NCBI GenBank assembly: GCA_003278045.1
Contig: QCHG01000002.1
Location: 1-64,000, forward strand
Direction of reading: 5' to 3'
DNA from: Prochlorococcus sp. AG-402-A04
GTDB taxonomy: Bacteria > Cyanobacteriota > Cyanobacteriia > PCC-6307 > Cyanobiaceae
DNA: 64,000 nucleotides
The position numbers and the translations under genes are program-made. The notes under the pieces were generated by a model. It was not told where the DNA came from. It saw only the letters and a list, made by a program, of their open reading frames with translations, and ran no database searches. This document shows positions 1-11,613 of this stretch, piece after piece (position 1 is the stretch's first letter; each line of letters opens with the position of its first letter).

Positions 1-1
1 A

Positions 2-451
2 TTTCAAATCAATAATTCTAATTTCAAGTTATTTTTACCAAATACTTTTATGAATAACAGTGGTGAAGCTGTCAGAGCAATTGTTGATTGGTACAAAATA
101 AATTTAGATCAGCTTTTCATAATAGTCGATGATAAAGATCTTCCCCTTGGAAAAATTAGATTTAGAAGAAAAGGAAGCTCAGGCGGTCATAACGGGCTGA
201 AAAGCATCATTGAACAATTAAATACACAAAACTTTAAGAGAATAAGAATTGGTATTGGGTCACCGCCTCTAACAAAAGGAAAAAATAATTTCAATACCAT
301 TTCACATGTATTAGGAAATATTTCTCTAGAAGAAAAATCAATATTGGATAAAGTGTATAAGAGAGTAATAGAATCCCTCGAACAAATAAATACTAAAAAA
401 GAAGAATTTATAATTAATGAATTAAATTCTTTTGACAAAGACCAACCTTAA
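2..451 (+). CDS. pth: Peptidyl-tRNA hydrolase, 5' end truncated by the window edge
   Basis: Frame of the 50..451 ORF is open to base 2; reads FQINNSNFKLFLPNTFMNNSGEAV...VDDKDLPLGKIRFRRKGSSGGHNGLKSI, typical Pth motifs. Confidence 0.93.
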   Translation, partial: FQINNSNFKLFLPNTFMNNSGEAVRAIVDWYKINLDQLFIIVDDKDLPLGKIRFRRKGSSGGHNGLKSIIEQLNTQNFKRIRIGIGSPPLTKGKNNFNTISHVLGNISLEEKSILDKVYKRVIESLEQINTKKEEFIINELNSFDKDQP

Positions 452-454
452 GAA

Positions 455-712
455 ATGCGTTCAAAACCTGAGACGATTGCCAATGTAAGTGTTAAGGAAT
501 ATTGCTTCTCAAAAAAGCAAATTCAGGGAGTTGTAGAAGCTAGTCAATTTAAATGGAATTTTACATGGTCCTTTAATAAAGGTCTTTTAAAGGTAAATCC
601 ACCTCTGGGAAGAGCATTAATTGAGGATGCCTTGTTGAGATTCTTATTGAAAAAAGATTATGAACTAGAAACAGGGAATGAATATAAATTCACTATTTCA
701 GCCAAGTTTTAA
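455..712 (+). CDS. Conserved small cyanobacterial protein (DUF3146-like)
   Basis: 85-aa ORF directly after pth; family assignment from memory. Confidence 0.7.
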   Translation: MRSKPETIANVSVKEYCFSKKQIQGVVEASQFKWNFTWSFNKGLLKVNPPLGRALIEDALLRFLLKKDYELETGNEYKFTISAKF

Positions 713-1130
713 AATCTATATTTTGATTCAAAGTAAACTTCGTTTTGCAATAATCTTCTAAAATTATCAACGCTGATATCGCATCAAGGTTTTTATTAAG
801 GAGAAAAACCTCCCTAGGCATAAAAAACTTCAGACCACTAATTGGGAAAAGTTCGAAATATCTTGCTTTAGCCCTGTAGGTAGTATTTTTTTCCTCAAAA
901 GTTATTATTTCTTTTTTAAAAAAATATAGTTTTTCTCTAATTTCTCCACTTGTAGTACCATTGCCAATAATAATTTGTGATATGTCCTCAGCGGCAATTA
1001 AATTCCTGACATAATTCTCAATTAATTCGCTTTTAAGAATAATCGCTTTATAAACTTTTTTTTCACTTACTTCAGCTAATACTAAACCGCATTTACTTTT
1101 CCCGGGATCAATAGTTATAACTCTAGGCAT
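693..1130 (-). CDS. RNase H-fold / YqgF-RuvC-like conserved cyanobacterial protein
   Basis: MPRVITIDPGKSKCGLVL N-terminus resembles RNase H-like resolvase folds; 3' overlap with the preceding ORF. Confidence 0.65.
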   Translation of the reverse strand: MPRVITIDPGKSKCGLVLAEVSEKKVYKAIILKSELIENYVRNLIAAEDISQIIIGNGTTSGEIREKLYFFKKEIITFEEKNTTYRAKARYFELFPISGLKFFMPREVFLLNKNLDAISALIILEDYCKTKFTLNQNIDFKTWLK

Positions 1131-2096
1131 TTAAGATGCAATCTTTAAAATATTGATTTCAACGACTATAGGTTCTACAGTTTTACTATCTCTCAAAGAT
1201 ACTACTTCTAACTTAAATTTGATATTTTGATTTTCTTGAAGAAAGTCTCTAATTTTTTTTACAAAATTTCCATTTGTTTTAAGTTCACTAACTTGTGATC
1301 CTTTTGACTTAATTTCATCCCTTGTTTCTCTAAGCAATGATTTAATTTTTAAATTTATTGATTTAAGATTTAAATCACTTTCTTCCAAAATTGAACTTGT
1401 AATAACATCCCCTTTTTTGACTATAAATTTATTCTCTAATAAATCAGGAGATACAAAAACGTAATTATCACCTTTTAAAACATTTGTTGCTGATTTGATT
1501 AGTAAAATCCAGTTACCACCCCTAGCAGCTATTGTCTGAATTTTTGTAATATCACTTGGTCTCCATAAAAGAATATTTTTTGCTTCCTTATTAATTGGAT
1601 CAACAATTTTCCTAACAAATTTATCAGCTTCATTATAGATTTTTGTAAAGTCTAGTTTCATATTTGAGCTCGAATTTATTTCAGCTATAAATAAAGTTTG
1701 TCCTCTTTTAATAACAATATTCCCTCTCCTAAATTCTTTAATATTATTTTTTAATTGATTTAACTCTTTTTCTTTTTGAATAATTTTACCTTCAAGTTCC
1801 TTTTGTTCTTCCTGTAAAGGAATTAAAGCCTTTTTACTTTCATCTAAAGTTTTTTGCAAAAAAGGAATATCAACAAAAAGCCTTTGTCTGAATTCTTCAC
1901 TTACTAAAATCAATAACCCTATTGATATTGAACTAATAAACCCACCAGTAAGAATAGTTATTATGGTTGCTGTTTTTTTCGGTCTTAATTTTAAGATGCT
2001 AAATCTTGCTTTACCAATCTTTGTTCCAAGAATATCCCCAAATGGTGCAATTAATCCCCCTAGTAATATTAAAAAAGCAATTAAAATCCAAGCCAC
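1131..2096 (-). CDS. DUF3084 family membrane-anchored protein
   Basis: N-terminal TM, FGDILGTKIGKARFSILKLRPKKTAT, coiled-coil region; matches remembered DUF3084 proteins. Confidence 0.8.
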   Translation of the reverse strand: MAWILIAFLILLGGLIAPFGDILGTKIGKARFSILKLRPKKTATIITILTGGFISSISIGLLILVSEEFRQRLFVDIPFLQKTLDESKKALIPLQEEQKELEGKIIQKEKELNQLKNNIKEFRRGNIVIKRGQTLFIAEINSSSNMKLDFTKIYNEADKFVRKIVDPINKEAKNILLWRPSDITKIQTIAARGGNWILLIKSATNVLKGDNYVFVSPDLLENKFIVKKGDVITSSILEESDLNLKSINLKIKSLLRETRDEIKSKGSQVSELKTNGNFVKKIRDFLQENQNIKFKLEVVSLRDSKTVEPIVVEINILKIAS

Positions 2097-2135
2097 ACTT
2101 TTGCATATACTCAGTACATCATAATTTATGATGAA

Positions 2136-2870
2136 TCAATTAAATCTTTTTGCAAGAGCAATAGGATCGAAGACTGTGATCTTTTTTCTTTCAATATTAA
2201 GAAGTCCTGAATCCTTTAAATCTCCCAATAATCTTGTAATTGTTACTCTTGTAGAACCAATAGCTTCAGCAATTGCCTGATGTGAAAGCCTCAAATCTAT
2301 CGTAATACCTTTTTCACCTGCAACTCCAAAGTCTCTACAAAGGACCATTAAAAAACTTACTAAACGAGAAGACATATCTCTATGTGTAAGAGTTTCTATC
2401 ATTGTTTCAGTTTGCAGGATCCTACTTGAAAGCCCCTGTAAAAGTAACAGTCCTACTGATGCATCTTCCTCTATAGCTCTTAAAACAGAATTGGCAGGTG
2501 CTGTTATCATCTCAACTCTTGTAAATGCTATGGCATGGTAAAAACGATCGGATCTATGGCCTGTTAGAAGAGATAAAACACCAAAGAGACTATTCTCTCT
2601 TAAAAGAGCAACAGTTATTTCTTCACCTGACTCATAAACTCTTGAGAGTCTTACTGCTCCTCTTCTTATAAGATAAACCCTTTCAGCAGGGTCTCCAGGG
2701 AAGAATATAGTTTTAGACCTCTCAACCATTTCTGTGCTTGCACCATCAAGACCTTTAATAACTTCCATTAAAGTTCTATTGATTGGAAAACGTTCTCCGA
2801 CAGAGTTAATTTTACTTTGTCCGGAATGTTGAGAACTAAAGCGGTTGAATCCTCGTGAAGCGGGTATCAT
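2136..2870 (-). CDS. ntcA: Global nitrogen regulator NtcA (CRP/FNR family)
   Basis: cNMP-binding-like domain plus C-terminal [27 protein letters not shown], characteristic of NtcA. Confidence 0.97.
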   Translation of the reverse strand: MIPASRGFNRFSSQHSGQSKINSVGERFPINRTLMEVIKGLDGASTEMVERSKTIFFPGDPAERVYLIRRGAVRLSRVYESGEEITVALLRENSLFGVLSLLTGHRSDRFYHAIAFTRVEMITAPANSVLRAIEEDASVGLLLLQGLSSRILQTETMIETLTHRDMSSRLVSFLMVLCRDFGVAGEKGITIDLRLSHQAIAEAIGSTRVTITRLLGDLKDSGLLNIERKKITVFDPIALAKRFN

Positions 2871-2918
2871 AAATATCTTGACTATTAAAAAATTTAAGGA
2901 GACACCTTGAAATATCTT

Positions 2919-2932
2919 GTATCAACAGTAAC
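2919..2932 (-). promoter_or_regulatory. Candidate NtcA-binding site upstream of ntcA
   Basis: Minus-strand GTTACTGTTGATAC (GTn10AC core), followed about 21-22 nt downstream by TTAAAT/TAAATT as a possible -10. Confidence 0.6.
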
Positions 2933-3029
2933 AATTTTCAATTCTTATCAGTTTATCCTCATGCTCTTATCAGTTAGTTTCAAATTGCTTAACCCTTTTT
3001 TAAGTAAAATTACACTATATGCAGCGTCA

Positions 3030-3066
3030 TTAGATTCTAATTATACTGCATGTAGAAAGAATCTAA
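3030..3066. repeat. Perfect 9-bp inverted repeat TTAGATTCT/AGAATCTAA spanning a TATACT -10-like hexamer
   Basis: Arms 3030-3038 and 3058-3066, 19-nt spacer, ending 3 nt before the ATG at 3070. Confidence 0.6.
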
Positions 3067-3069
3067 ATA

Positions 3070-3651
3070 ATGGTAATTAGTTCATCTCATATTTATTCCA
3101 AAGGTAATCTTGATGTTGTAAAAACAAATACTGCTAACAAAATTAAAGTAAAAAAATTTTCACAAAACGGACAAATTCAAATTTATCAATCTTCTTATAG
3201 AGGTAGCTACACATCTATCATTAGAGACTCTCTAAGAAATGCTGCACTTGGCAGGAAAGTGCTAATAATACAATTTATGAAAGGAGGGGTCAATCAAGGA
3301 GTTGATCATGCAGTAAATCTATGCGGTAATTTAACCTGGGTAAGATCTTCACATTCCTTTGATCAATATAATTCTGAAGCAATTGAAAATAATAAAAATT
3401 TACAAAAGTCTATTCATGAATCTACAGTTGAATTATGGAATTTTTGTAAAAGGGAACTACAATCTGGGGAAAATGATCAAATTATACTTGATGAAATTTT
3501 TTTAGCTATTTACATGAAAATTATCGATAAAGATGATTTGATTTCAACACTTGAAAACCGATTTATATCAGGAGATGTAATCCTTACTGGTACAGATATA
3601 CCTAAAGATTTATTATTAATGGCTAACCAAATTACCGAACTTCGCTCATAA
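3070..3651 (+). CDS. Divergent ATP:corrinoid adenosyltransferase-like (CobO/BtuR) P-loop-fold protein
   Basis: NAALGRKVLIIQFMKGG...WNFCKRELQSGENDQIILDEIFLAIYMKII...VILTGTDIPKDLLLMANQITELRS parallels CobO; Walker A is not conserved. Confidence 0.7.
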   Translation: MVISSSHIYSKGNLDVVKTNTANKIKVKKFSQNGQIQIYQSSYRGSYTSIIRDSLRNAALGRKVLIIQFMKGGVNQGVDHAVNLCGNLTWVRSSHSFDQYNSEAIENNKNLQKSIHESTVELWNFCKRELQSGENDQIILDEIFLAIYMKIIDKDDLISTLENRFISGDVILTGTDIPKDLLLMANQITELRS

Positions 3652-3655
3652 AACA

Positions 3656-4249
3656 ATGCTAAAAAATGATCTCTGGATAAATGAAAAAGCTTCGGAAGGC
3701 ATGATAAAACCCTTCCAATCAAATTTGGTGAGACATCTTGAGCCTGACAATAAACAAAAGCCAGTTTTGAGTTACGGATGTTCCTCTTATGGCTATGATT
3801 TAAGACTTTCATCAAAAGAATTCCTAATTTTCCGACATATCCCTGGAACAGTGATGAACCCCAAAAAGTTTAATCCTAATAATTTAGAAAAAACTGTTCT
3901 ACACCATGATAATGATGGAGACTTTTTTATTCTTCCTGCTCACTCCTATGGTTTAGGAGTTGCTTTAGAAAAGATGAAAGTGCCAGAAAATATAACTGTA
4001 ATCTGCATAGGTAAAAGTACTTACGCGCGACTTGGAATTATTGTTAATACAACGCCGGCAGAGGCAGGGTGGGAAGGTCATCTAACTTTAGAGTTTAGTA
4101 ATAGTTCAGGTGCAGATTGCAGAATATATGCTGAAGAGGGTATTTGCCAACTACTCTTTTTTGAAGGTGATCCGTGCTCAACAACTTATGAAGATAGAAG
4201 AGGTAAATATCAAAATCAACCAGAAAAAGTAACTCTTGCAAAGATCTAA
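3656..4249 (+). CDS. dcd: dCTP deaminase
   Basis: [45 protein letters not shown]. Confidence 0.96.
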   Translation: MLKNDLWINEKASEGMIKPFQSNLVRHLEPDNKQKPVLSYGCSSYGYDLRLSSKEFLIFRHIPGTVMNPKKFNPNNLEKTVLHHDNDGDFFILPAHSYGLGVALEKMKVPENITVICIGKSTYARLGIIVNTTPAEAGWEGHLTLEFSNSSGADCRIYAEEGICQLLFFEGDPCSTTYEDRRGKYQNQPEKVTLAKI

Positions 4250-4250
4250 A

Positions 4251-4882
4251 ATGAGTAAAGTTGAACTAATTTCGCTAACTCCTGATGCAGAAAAAACAAT
4301 GGCTTACATTGCAAGAGTTAGTAATCCAAAAAATCAGGAGAATGAAGACTATTCTAAATTATTGAGTTATTGCATTAAAAATGAACATTGGAGTGTTTTT
4401 GAACAATCATTTATGACATTGCAAATAGAAACTAATAGAGGAATAGCTGCCCAAATTTTAAGACATAGATCATTTACTTTTCAGGAATTTTCTCAGAGAT
4501 ATGCAGATAGTTCTCAATTGGGTAATATTCCCTTGCCAGAGTTAAGGCGTCAAGATTTTAAAAACAGGCAAAATTCAATTCCTGATCTCTCTGATGAGTT
4601 AAAAAAAGATTCAATGAAAAAATTGGTTTACATTTTCAGGCTGCTTCAAAATTATATGAAGATTTACTTTCTGAAGGCGTAGCCAAAGAATGTGCGAGAT
4701 TTGTTTTACCATTAGCCACTCCAACAAGAATCTATATGTCTGGATCATGCAGATCGTGGATCCATTATATTCATTTAAGATCGGCTCACGGCACCCAAAA
4801 AGAACATAAGTCGATCGCCCAAAATTGCAAGTCTATTTTTAAAAAAAGTTTTCCGATTGTATCAAAATCTTTAGAATGGTAA
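4251..4882 (+). pseudogene. thyX: Flavin-dependent thymidylate synthase, split by an apparent frameshift at the A6 run 4617-4622
   Basis: N-terminal part in ORF 4236..4682 ([15 protein letters not shown] motif); from about 4622 another frame reads [86 protein letters not shown]. Confidence 0.93.
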
Positions 4883-4885
4883 AAA

Positions 4886-5431
4886 TTATCCATGACTACG
4901 AGGACTAACCTCATTATTTTTATTTTCTTGAATTTTTGAAAATTTTGCATTAATAATTTCTTCATAAGGTTTCTCTTCTTTTTCCAAATTATTAATAGAT
5001 TTTCTTATTTTTATTTCATCTTGTTTACCAATAAAAGTAGATATTAGATTACCCTTTTTATCAAAAAGATTAACTTGAGGAATCCCATTGACATCATACT
5101 TCTTGATGTAATTACTCCATTTTTGATTATCAACATTTAAAAAAACAAAATTAATATCTTTTTCGTATTCATCTTTAAAAGCAGAAACTTGTGGAGCCAT
5201 TTCTTTGCAAACTTCACACCACTCAGCATAAAACTCCAGAAAAGTAGGCTTATTATTTGTAAAAGCTATTTCAGGGTCAATAGATAATTCTCCGAAACTC
5301 TTTAGAAGATAAGTTGATTTAAACAAGAAATTTCTAAATAACAAGAGTGAAATGATAACAATAGATATAATCAAAATAAGTATTGTTTTTAAATTTGCTG
5401 TTAAAATTTTCTCTCTACTCTCAGATTGCAC
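4886..5431 (-). CDS. Membrane-anchored thioredoxin-like protein (TxlA/HCF164-like)
   Basis: N-terminal TM plus FYAEWCEVCKEMAPQ CxxC thioredoxin motif. Confidence 0.85.
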   Translation of the reverse strand: MQSESREKILTANLKTILILIISIVIISLLLFRNFLFKSTYLLKSFGELSIDPEIAFTNNKPTFLEFYAEWCEVCKEMAPQVSAFKDEYEKDINFVFLNVDNQKWSNYIKKYDVNGIPQVNLFDKKGNLISTFIGKQDEIKIRKSINNLEKEEKPYEEIINAKFSKIQENKNNEVSPRSHG

Positions 5432-5568
5432 TATTTAGAAATTATGAACTAAACACATCTTAAATAAGTTAAACAGATAAAGAGAATTGAAATCTATAAG
5501 CTTTTAATCAACTGATAAAATAAAAACTAAATAATTATCAAAATTTCTTTGATTCCTGAAATCTAATT

Positions 5569-6921
5569 ATGCAATCAATCTTTGGAACTGATGGAATAAG
5601 AGGAAGATTTAATGAAGAGATAACCTATTCTCTAGCCTACAAAGTAGGTTATTCTCTGGGGTTGAATTTAGAGAATAAAAATCCAATATTAATTGGAAGA
5701 GATACAAGAATTAGTGGTGATATTCTTCTTCAGGCAATAACACAAGGCTTAAATGAGAGCGGCAAAAAATTTATAAATCTTGGAATCTGCCCTACCCCAG
5801 CAATACCTTTTTTAATAAAACAACGGAATTTTAGTAGTGGGATCATGATATCTGCAAGTCATAATCCACCAGAATATAATGGCATAAAAATTTTTGATCA
5901 TAATGGGCAAAAAATTACAAAGTATCTAGAAAATAAAATTCAAAAATTAATTGAAGAGTCAAATCAAAATATATCAGTTCCTAAAAAAGTGATCCCTCTA
6001 AAAACAAATAAAGATCTTATGGATGTTTATATTAAAAGCCTTATCCAAACAATGGATGGAGAAAATCTAAGTGGGTTGAAAATAATTTTAGACACATGCT
6101 ATGGATCAGCTACAACCTGCGCAAAAAAAATTTTTCAAGCTCTTGGTGCTGAAGTAAGAGTTATCAATAACTCAAATAATGGTTTGAAAATTAATATGAA
6201 TTGTGGTTCTACTAACCTCGAACCATTAAAAAAAGAATTAAGAGAGAATCCTGCAGATATGGGTTTTAGCTTTGATGGAGATGCCGATAGAGTAATTGGA
6301 ATCGATTCCAAAGGTAATGTGTTAGATGGAGATCACATTCTTTTTCTTTGGGGCAGAGAGCTAATGGAACAAAAAATGCTGACAAATAATTTATTAATAT
6401 CAACGCAAATGGCAAACTTAGGTTTTGAAAGTGCTTGGAAGAAAATTGGAGGAATTTTACATAGAACTAACGTAGGAGATAAATATGTACATGACGCAAT
6501 TAAGGAAAAAAGAGCTGATTTAGGAGGGGAGCAGTCAGGTCATATACTTTCAAAAATTAATAACTTTTCCGGAGATGGGATATTGACTGCACTTCAAATT
6601 TCTAGATATTGTAAAGTGAAAAATATTAGTTTAAATGACTGGCTTAAAAGTAGTTTCGAACCTCTTCCTCAAAAACTAACCAATATCAAATTAGATTTTA
6701 ATATTAAAAAATTAAATCCAAAAATCAAAATCTTAATCGAACAAACTATAGAAAATTTTCAGGCATTATATTCGGATAATTGTAGAGTTTATATAAGACC
6801 TAGTGGTACAGAACCTTTAATTAGAGTTTTAGTTGAAGCCAAAAATCATGAGGAAGTTAACTCCTTATCTAGCGAAATAACAAGCAAACTCATCTCTGAA
6901 ATTAATAAAATAATTAACTAA
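5569..6921 (+). CDS. glmM: Phosphoglucosamine mutase
   Basis: [45 protein letters not shown]. Confidence 0.96.
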   Translation: MQSIFGTDGIRGRFNEEITYSLAYKVGYSLGLNLENKNPILIGRDTRISGDILLQAITQGLNESGKKFINLGICPTPAIPFLIKQRNFSSGIMISASHNPPEYNGIKIFDHNGQKITKYLENKIQKLIEESNQNISVPKKVIPLKTNKDLMDVYIKSLIQTMDGENLSGLKIILDTCYGSATTCAKKIFQALGAEVRVINNSNNGLKINMNCGSTNLEPLKKELRENPADMGFSFDGDADRVIGIDSKGNVLDGDHILFLWGRELMEQKMLTNNLLISTQMANLGFESAWKKIGGILHRTNVGDKYVHDAIKEKRADLGGEQSGHILSKINNFSGDGILTALQISRYCKVKNISLNDWLKSSFEPLPQKLTNIKLDFNIKKLNPKIKILIEQTIENFQALYSDNCRVYIRPSGTEPLIRVLVEAKNHEEVNSLSSEITSKLISEINKIIN

Positions 6922-6928
6922 CAATTAA

Positions 6929-7558
6929 TCAATTTTTTATATAAATCCTTTCAAAAATATCAAGTTGGTTAACAGTCACATACTTTTCACGATTAGTTTT
7001 AACTTTACTTGGATTAAAACTTTCGGAATAATTAAAATCTTTTTTATCTATTTTTTTAAAATAAAAATTACTTGATATAGTGCTATCCATGTAATCGAAT
7101 AGATCCTTTACATCTGTTTTTATAAAAATTAGGGTCCCTTTTTGTAATGAATTTGAGAGAATATTAATAAATTCTGGCTGAATTACACGCCTTTTAAAAT
7201 GCCTTTTTTTAAACCATGGATCAGGAAAATTAAAAGAAATGCTTTTTAGATTTTTGATAATAAATTCACTTTGGACATCATTCAAAATATTATTAGCATT
7301 ACCAAATAAAAAATATAGATTTTTGATTTCTTTTTCAATCACTTTTAATTTAGCATTTTTGACTAATTTCTCACGAATTTCAATTCCCAAATAATTCCAG
7401 CTGGAATTAACTAAAGCTAAATCGAATAGAAACTCACCAGCAGCACAACCTATATCCAAATGAAGATTCAGTTTAGAATTTCCAAACATGTCGCTCAAAG
7501 AAGGAATTCTCTCAATCTGATTAAAATTACTACTAAGCGGATTAACATGCTGTCTCAT
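6929..7558 (-). CDS. trmB: tRNA (guanine-N7-)-methyltransferase
   Basis: [49 protein letters not shown]. Confidence 0.95.
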   Translation of the reverse strand: MRQHVNPLSSNFNQIERIPSLSDMFGNSKLNLHLDIGCAAGEFLFDLALVNSSWNYLGIEIREKLVKNAKLKVIEKEIKNLYFLFGNANNILNDVQSEFIIKNLKSISFNFPDPWFKKRHFKRRVIQPEFINILSNSLQKGTLIFIKTDVKDLFDYMDSTISSNFYFKKIDKKDFNYSESFNPSKVKTNREKYVTVNQLDIFERIYIKN

Positions 7559-7680
7559 ACAATTATTAATATATTTCTAGGCAATAATATAAGGATGCAT
7601 AATATTCATAACTATGACAATAGTAAGTTCAAAAGTAACAGTTTGATGTTTAATAATTATGTATTTAAAAAGAAAAAGTT

Positions 7681-8304
7681 TTGAACGTTTTTAATCAACT
7701 TTCTATTTGGCTATCCTTTCAACTTTCAATAATTTTCCTTATTGGTATTCCCATTACTCTATCCTTGTGGTCAATTAAAAAAAGAAATAAAGCAGTTAAT
7801 AAACTTCTTTCAATTTATTGGAAAATATCCCTTTTATTTTTTATAAGTCTTCTTCTTTTAATAGGTAAATATAATTATGCTCTCGTGATAACAAATATTT
7901 CAACATTATTAATGACAGTTTCAGTTTGGTTTTGGAACGATATTAATGATGAGTTAAGAGAATATGATTTTTCTTACTCTCTCACCACAACGACAAAAAT
8001 TTGGAGATGGACGATAACTTTTATATCTCTCAATTTCTTTATTCAGAGTTTACAAAACTTTAACTGCTTTTCTTTTATTAATTCGGATGCGTGTGCAATA
8101 TGGCTTCAGCCTTCTTCAAATTTATATCTTATTTTAAAAAATTTATTTAATTTTTTCTTTGGAGCTAACTTTACTCAGCCAATAGCAAAATTCTTAGGAT
8201 TATTTTCATTATTAATCTATATTTTAGGCCTCATTCAATGGTCAATAATCAAATTACCTAAAAATGGAAGAAACTCTTACTTCTCAGAAAATGGCAAATA
8301 TTGA
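7681..8304 (+). CDS. DUF3177-like integral membrane protein
   Basis: Multiple TM segments; WRWTITFISLNFFIQSL; probable TTG start. Confidence 0.7.
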   Translation: MNVFNQLSIWLSFQLSIIFLIGIPITLSLWSIKKRNKAVNKLLSIYWKISLLFFISLLLLIGKYNYALVITNISTLLMTVSVWFWNDINDELREYDFSYSLTTTTKIWRWTITFISLNFFIQSLQNFNCFSFINSDACAIWLQPSSNLYLILKNLFNFFFGANFTQPIAKFLGLFSLLIYILGLIQWSIIKLPKNGRNSYFSENGKY

Positions 8305-8599
8305 TTTAATAAATAGCCTTGAAAAAATCAGTTCCGAGATACCTGATAGGATACTTAAATTAGAGGGTTTCATTCAAAAAGAAAATCAAAAAGAACAATT
8401 AGAAATAATTATTTTCAGAGGTTTCAGTAGCTCAACAACTCATCCAATTGAAATAGATTCAGAAAAAACAGTAATAGCACTTAATTATATAATTAAAAAT
8501 TTTAAACTTTATAAAGCACCGTTAACAGAGACCGGAGAAAATTTTATAAGAGAAAATGAAAACTCAGTTTTCTTTTTGAATCAAAAAAACTGGATTTAA
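8264..8599 (+). CDS. Conserved cyanobacterial hypothetical protein
   Basis: 111-aa ORF; real start may be the ATG at 8291; [21 protein letters not shown]. Confidence 0.65.
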   Translation: MEETLTSQKMANIDLINSLEKISSEIPDRILKLEGFIQKENQKEQLEIIIFRGFSSSTTHPIEIDSEKTVIALNYIIKNFKLYKAPLTETGENFIRENENSVFFLNQKNWI

Positions 8600-11502
8600 A
8601 TAAATTCTAAATTAATAATATTTGAACATCTTTTGCATAATTTTGTATTTTGTATTCCAATAAAAGTTTCTTTTTGATAATGCCAACATCTATCACATTT
8701 TTGACCTTGAGCTTTTAATATTTGTATTTTTCCAAGTGCATTGGTATCAATAATTAGAGAATTTTCCACTAAATCAGATACCACTTGGAAGTTTGATACT
8801 ATCAGCCAATCCCTAAATAAATCTACATCTTGATTGCCAAATTCTTTTAGCCAAATAAGTGAATCTTTTAAAACTTTATCTTCAGGTAAATAATTAACTT
8901 CAGTTTCCAAAGCTGCTCCAATTATTTGTTTGTTTCTACATCCTTCTATAGCCTTGTTAATTTCAACTCTCAAATTTCTTAAATTTGCAATGTGTTCATT
9001 AAGTATTTGATTTTTCCATGACTGCGAAAATATTGGCCATCCTCTTTGAAAGACTGATTTTTCTTTAGTTGAATAGGGTATATTTTGCCAAATATCTTCA
9101 GCCATATGACAAAGCACTGGAGAAATAAGTACGGCTAAATTTTCAACAACTTTTGACATGACGAACTGACATGATCTTCTCCTAAATTGTGATTTAGAAC
9201 TTACATATAACCTATCCTTCGCAATATCCAAATAAAAATTTGATAGGTCTACAACGCAAAAACTTTGCAAGATTTGGAAAAATTTTGAAAATTCATAATT
9301 TTCATAAGCATTTGATATTTCATCTGTAACCTCAACTAGTCTGCCTAACATCCATTGATCTAAAAGAGGCAATTGATCAATTTCAAAACTATCAACATTA
9401 GGATCATAATCATGAATATTACCTAGAAGATATCTTGCAGTATTACGTACTTTTCTGTAAACGTCTGAAAGTTGCTTGAGTATATTTGAACCAATTGGAA
9501 CATCAACTGAATAATCTACAGAGCTTACCCATAGCCTTAAAACATCAGCACCATAAGCAGGATCAGTTTTTTTATTATTACCTCCATTAATAATTATATT
9601 TGGGTCAACAACATTTCCTAAAGATTTACTCATTTTTCTTCCATTTTCATCAAGTGCAAAACCATGAGTTAAAACTTTCTTATAGGGAGGTTTATTGTTG
9701 ACTGCAACAGATGTTAGCAAAGAAGACTGAAACCATCCTCGATGTTGATCTGAGCCCTCTAAATAAAGATCTGCTGGATACTTTAATTCACTTCTCAGTT
9801 CACATACTGCGGCCCAGCTAGATCCTGAATCGAACCAAACATCCATTGTATCTGTCCCTTTTTTCCATTGATCCGATTCTTTTGCATAACTTTCAGGCAA
9901 AAGATTCTTAACATCCCAATCCCACCAAATATCTGCTCCATGTTCACTAAAAAGTTCTTGAATATGATTAATTATCTCGTTGTTAAGTAGGATATCATTT
10001 CCATTTTTTTTATAAAAAACTGGAATAGGTACACCCCATGATCTCTGTCTAGAAATACACCAATCTCCTCTCCCAACAACCATAGAATAAATTCTTTTCT
10101 TTCCAGTCTCTGGCATCCATTCAACATCTTCGATTGCCTTTAATGCAGATGATCTAAAGCCATTTACAGAGGCAAACCATTGTTCTGTTGCCCTAAAAAT
10201 AGTTGGTTTTTTGGTTCTCCAATCATACGGATATCTATGTTTATAATTTTCTTGTAATAGAAGCAAATTATTTCCTTTTAAATATTCAATAATTAAATCA
10301 TTGGCATCTTTGAGGACATTGGATCCTTGAAATTGTCCAGAAGATTCATTTAAGTTCCCTTTTTCATCAACAACACATGTAATAGGTAAATCATATTTTT
10401 TCCCCACATTAAAGTCATCTACCCCATGACCGGGTGCAGTATGAACTATTCCAGTACCTGATTCTGTCGTAATGTAATCTCCCCCAATCAAGATTCTGCA
10501 ATTTTTATCCTTAGTAGGATGTTGATATTCAATATTTTCCAATTCAGAACCTCTAACCTCTAAAAGCACCTTGAAATCTTTATTAAATTTCTTACTTATT
10601 TCAGAAGATAAATCCTTTGCAAAGAGGTAAATTCGTTTTTCTTCATTGATAGCAAAAACGTACTTTATTTTTGGATTTACTGCAACTGCTTCATTTGCAG
10701 GTATGGTCCAAGGAGTAGTGGTCCAAATAGTTATGAAAGAATTATTTTGAAAAAAATCTTTTTTGATATTAAGATTTTCTTGGTTGAAATTTAATAGAAT
10801 TTGCTCAGATATATTAGTAATTTTTAATGAAACATAAACACTTTTTGAATAATGTTCATCCGGATATTCTAATTCTGCTTCTGCAAGTGCAGTCCTCGAA
10901 CTTGGACTCCAATGCACAGGTTTAAGACCTCGATATATATATCCATTTAAAAACATTTTCCCAAATACTCCAATCTGAGCAGATTCATAACTTTTCTTAA
11001 GAGTTAAGTAAGGGTTGTCCCAATTTCCCCATATGCCCCACCTTTTGAAACCCTCCTTTTGATTATTAATTTGAATATGGGCATAATCTGTTGCTTTTTT
11101 TCTTAAATTTAATGTGTCAAGATTCTTTCTTTCATCAGATTTTAAATTCTGAAGAACTTTTAATTCAATAGGTAATCCATGACAGTCCCAACCAGGTACG
11201 AAATGAACCCTAAATCCTCTTAAGGTTTTGTACTTATTAATTATGTCTTTTAAAACTTTATTAAGGGCATGACCCATATGAAGAGCTCCATTTGCATAAG
11301 GAGGGCCATCATGTAATGTAAATATTTCGCCTGAATTGTTTGAACCTAATTGGAAATCAATATCGTTATTAGCCCAAAAATTCTGTATCTCAGGTTCTCT
11401 TACAACTGAATTAGCGCGCATTGAGAAGTCAGTTTTTAATAAATTTAAAGTTTCTTTATAAGAAAAGTCTGATTTTTGTTCTTTGCTATTTTGAGAATTC
11501 AT
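8596..11502 (-). CDS. ileS: Isoleucyl-tRNA synthetase
   Basis: [31 protein letters not shown]-terminal CxxC...CxxC zinc motif. Confidence 0.98.
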   Translation of the reverse strand: MNSQNSKEQKSDFSYKETLNLLKTDFSMRANSVVREPEIQNFWANNDIDFQLGSNNSGEIFTLHDGPPYANGALHMGHALNKVLKDIINKYKTLRGFRVHFVPGWDCHGLPIELKVLQNLKSDERKNLDTLNLRKKATDYAHIQINNQKEGFKRWGIWGNWDNPYLTLKKSYESAQIGVFGKMFLNGYIYRGLKPVHWSPSSRTALAEAELEYPDEHYSKSVYVSLKITNISEQILLNFNQENLNIKKDFFQNNSFITIWTTTPWTIPANEAVAVNPKIKYVFAINEEKRIYLFAKDLSSEISKKFNKDFKVLLEVRGSELENIEYQHPTKDKNCRILIGGDYITTESGTGIVHTAPGHGVDDFNVGKKYDLPITCVVDEKGNLNESSGQFQGSNVLKDANDLIIEYLKGNNLLLLQENYKHRYPYDWRTKKPTIFRATEQWFASVNGFRSSALKAIEDVEWMPETGKKRIYSMVVGRGDWCISRQRSWGVPIPVFYKKNGNDILLNNEIINHIQELFSEHGADIWWDWDVKNLLPESYAKESDQWKKGTDTMDVWFDSGSSWAAVCELRSELKYPADLYLEGSDQHRGWFQSSLLTSVAVNNKPPYKKVLTHGFALDENGRKMSKSLGNVVDPNIIINGGNNKKTDPAYGADVLRLWVSSVDYSVDVPIGSNILKQLSDVYRKVRNTARYLLGNIHDYDPNVDSFEIDQLPLLDQWMLGRLVEVTDEISNAYENYEFSKFFQILQSFCVVDLSNFYLDIAKDRLYVSSKSQFRRRSCQFVMSKVVENLAVLISPVLCHMAEDIWQNIPYSTKEKSVFQRGWPIFSQSWKNQILNEHIANLRNLRVEINKAIEGCRNKQIIGAALETEVNYLPEDKVLKDSLIWLKEFGNQDVDLFRDWLIVSNFQVVSDLVENSLIIDTNALGKIQILKAQGQKCDRCWHYQKETFIGIQNTKLCKRCSNIINLEFI

Positions 11503-11613
11503 ACGAGGATATAAGAAATATTGGTGATCAAAAGAATTATTTAAGTAAATCTAATTCATTATATTCTTTCTTAATTGACCTGTAGTTTTTTTGGAATGTT
11601 TCAAATAACCAAT

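Noticed and set aside
7460-7684. 74-aa plus-strand ORF between trmB and the DUF3177-like gene
   Set aside because: Mostly antisense to trmB 5' end, Asn/Lys/Ile-rich, no protein-like signal
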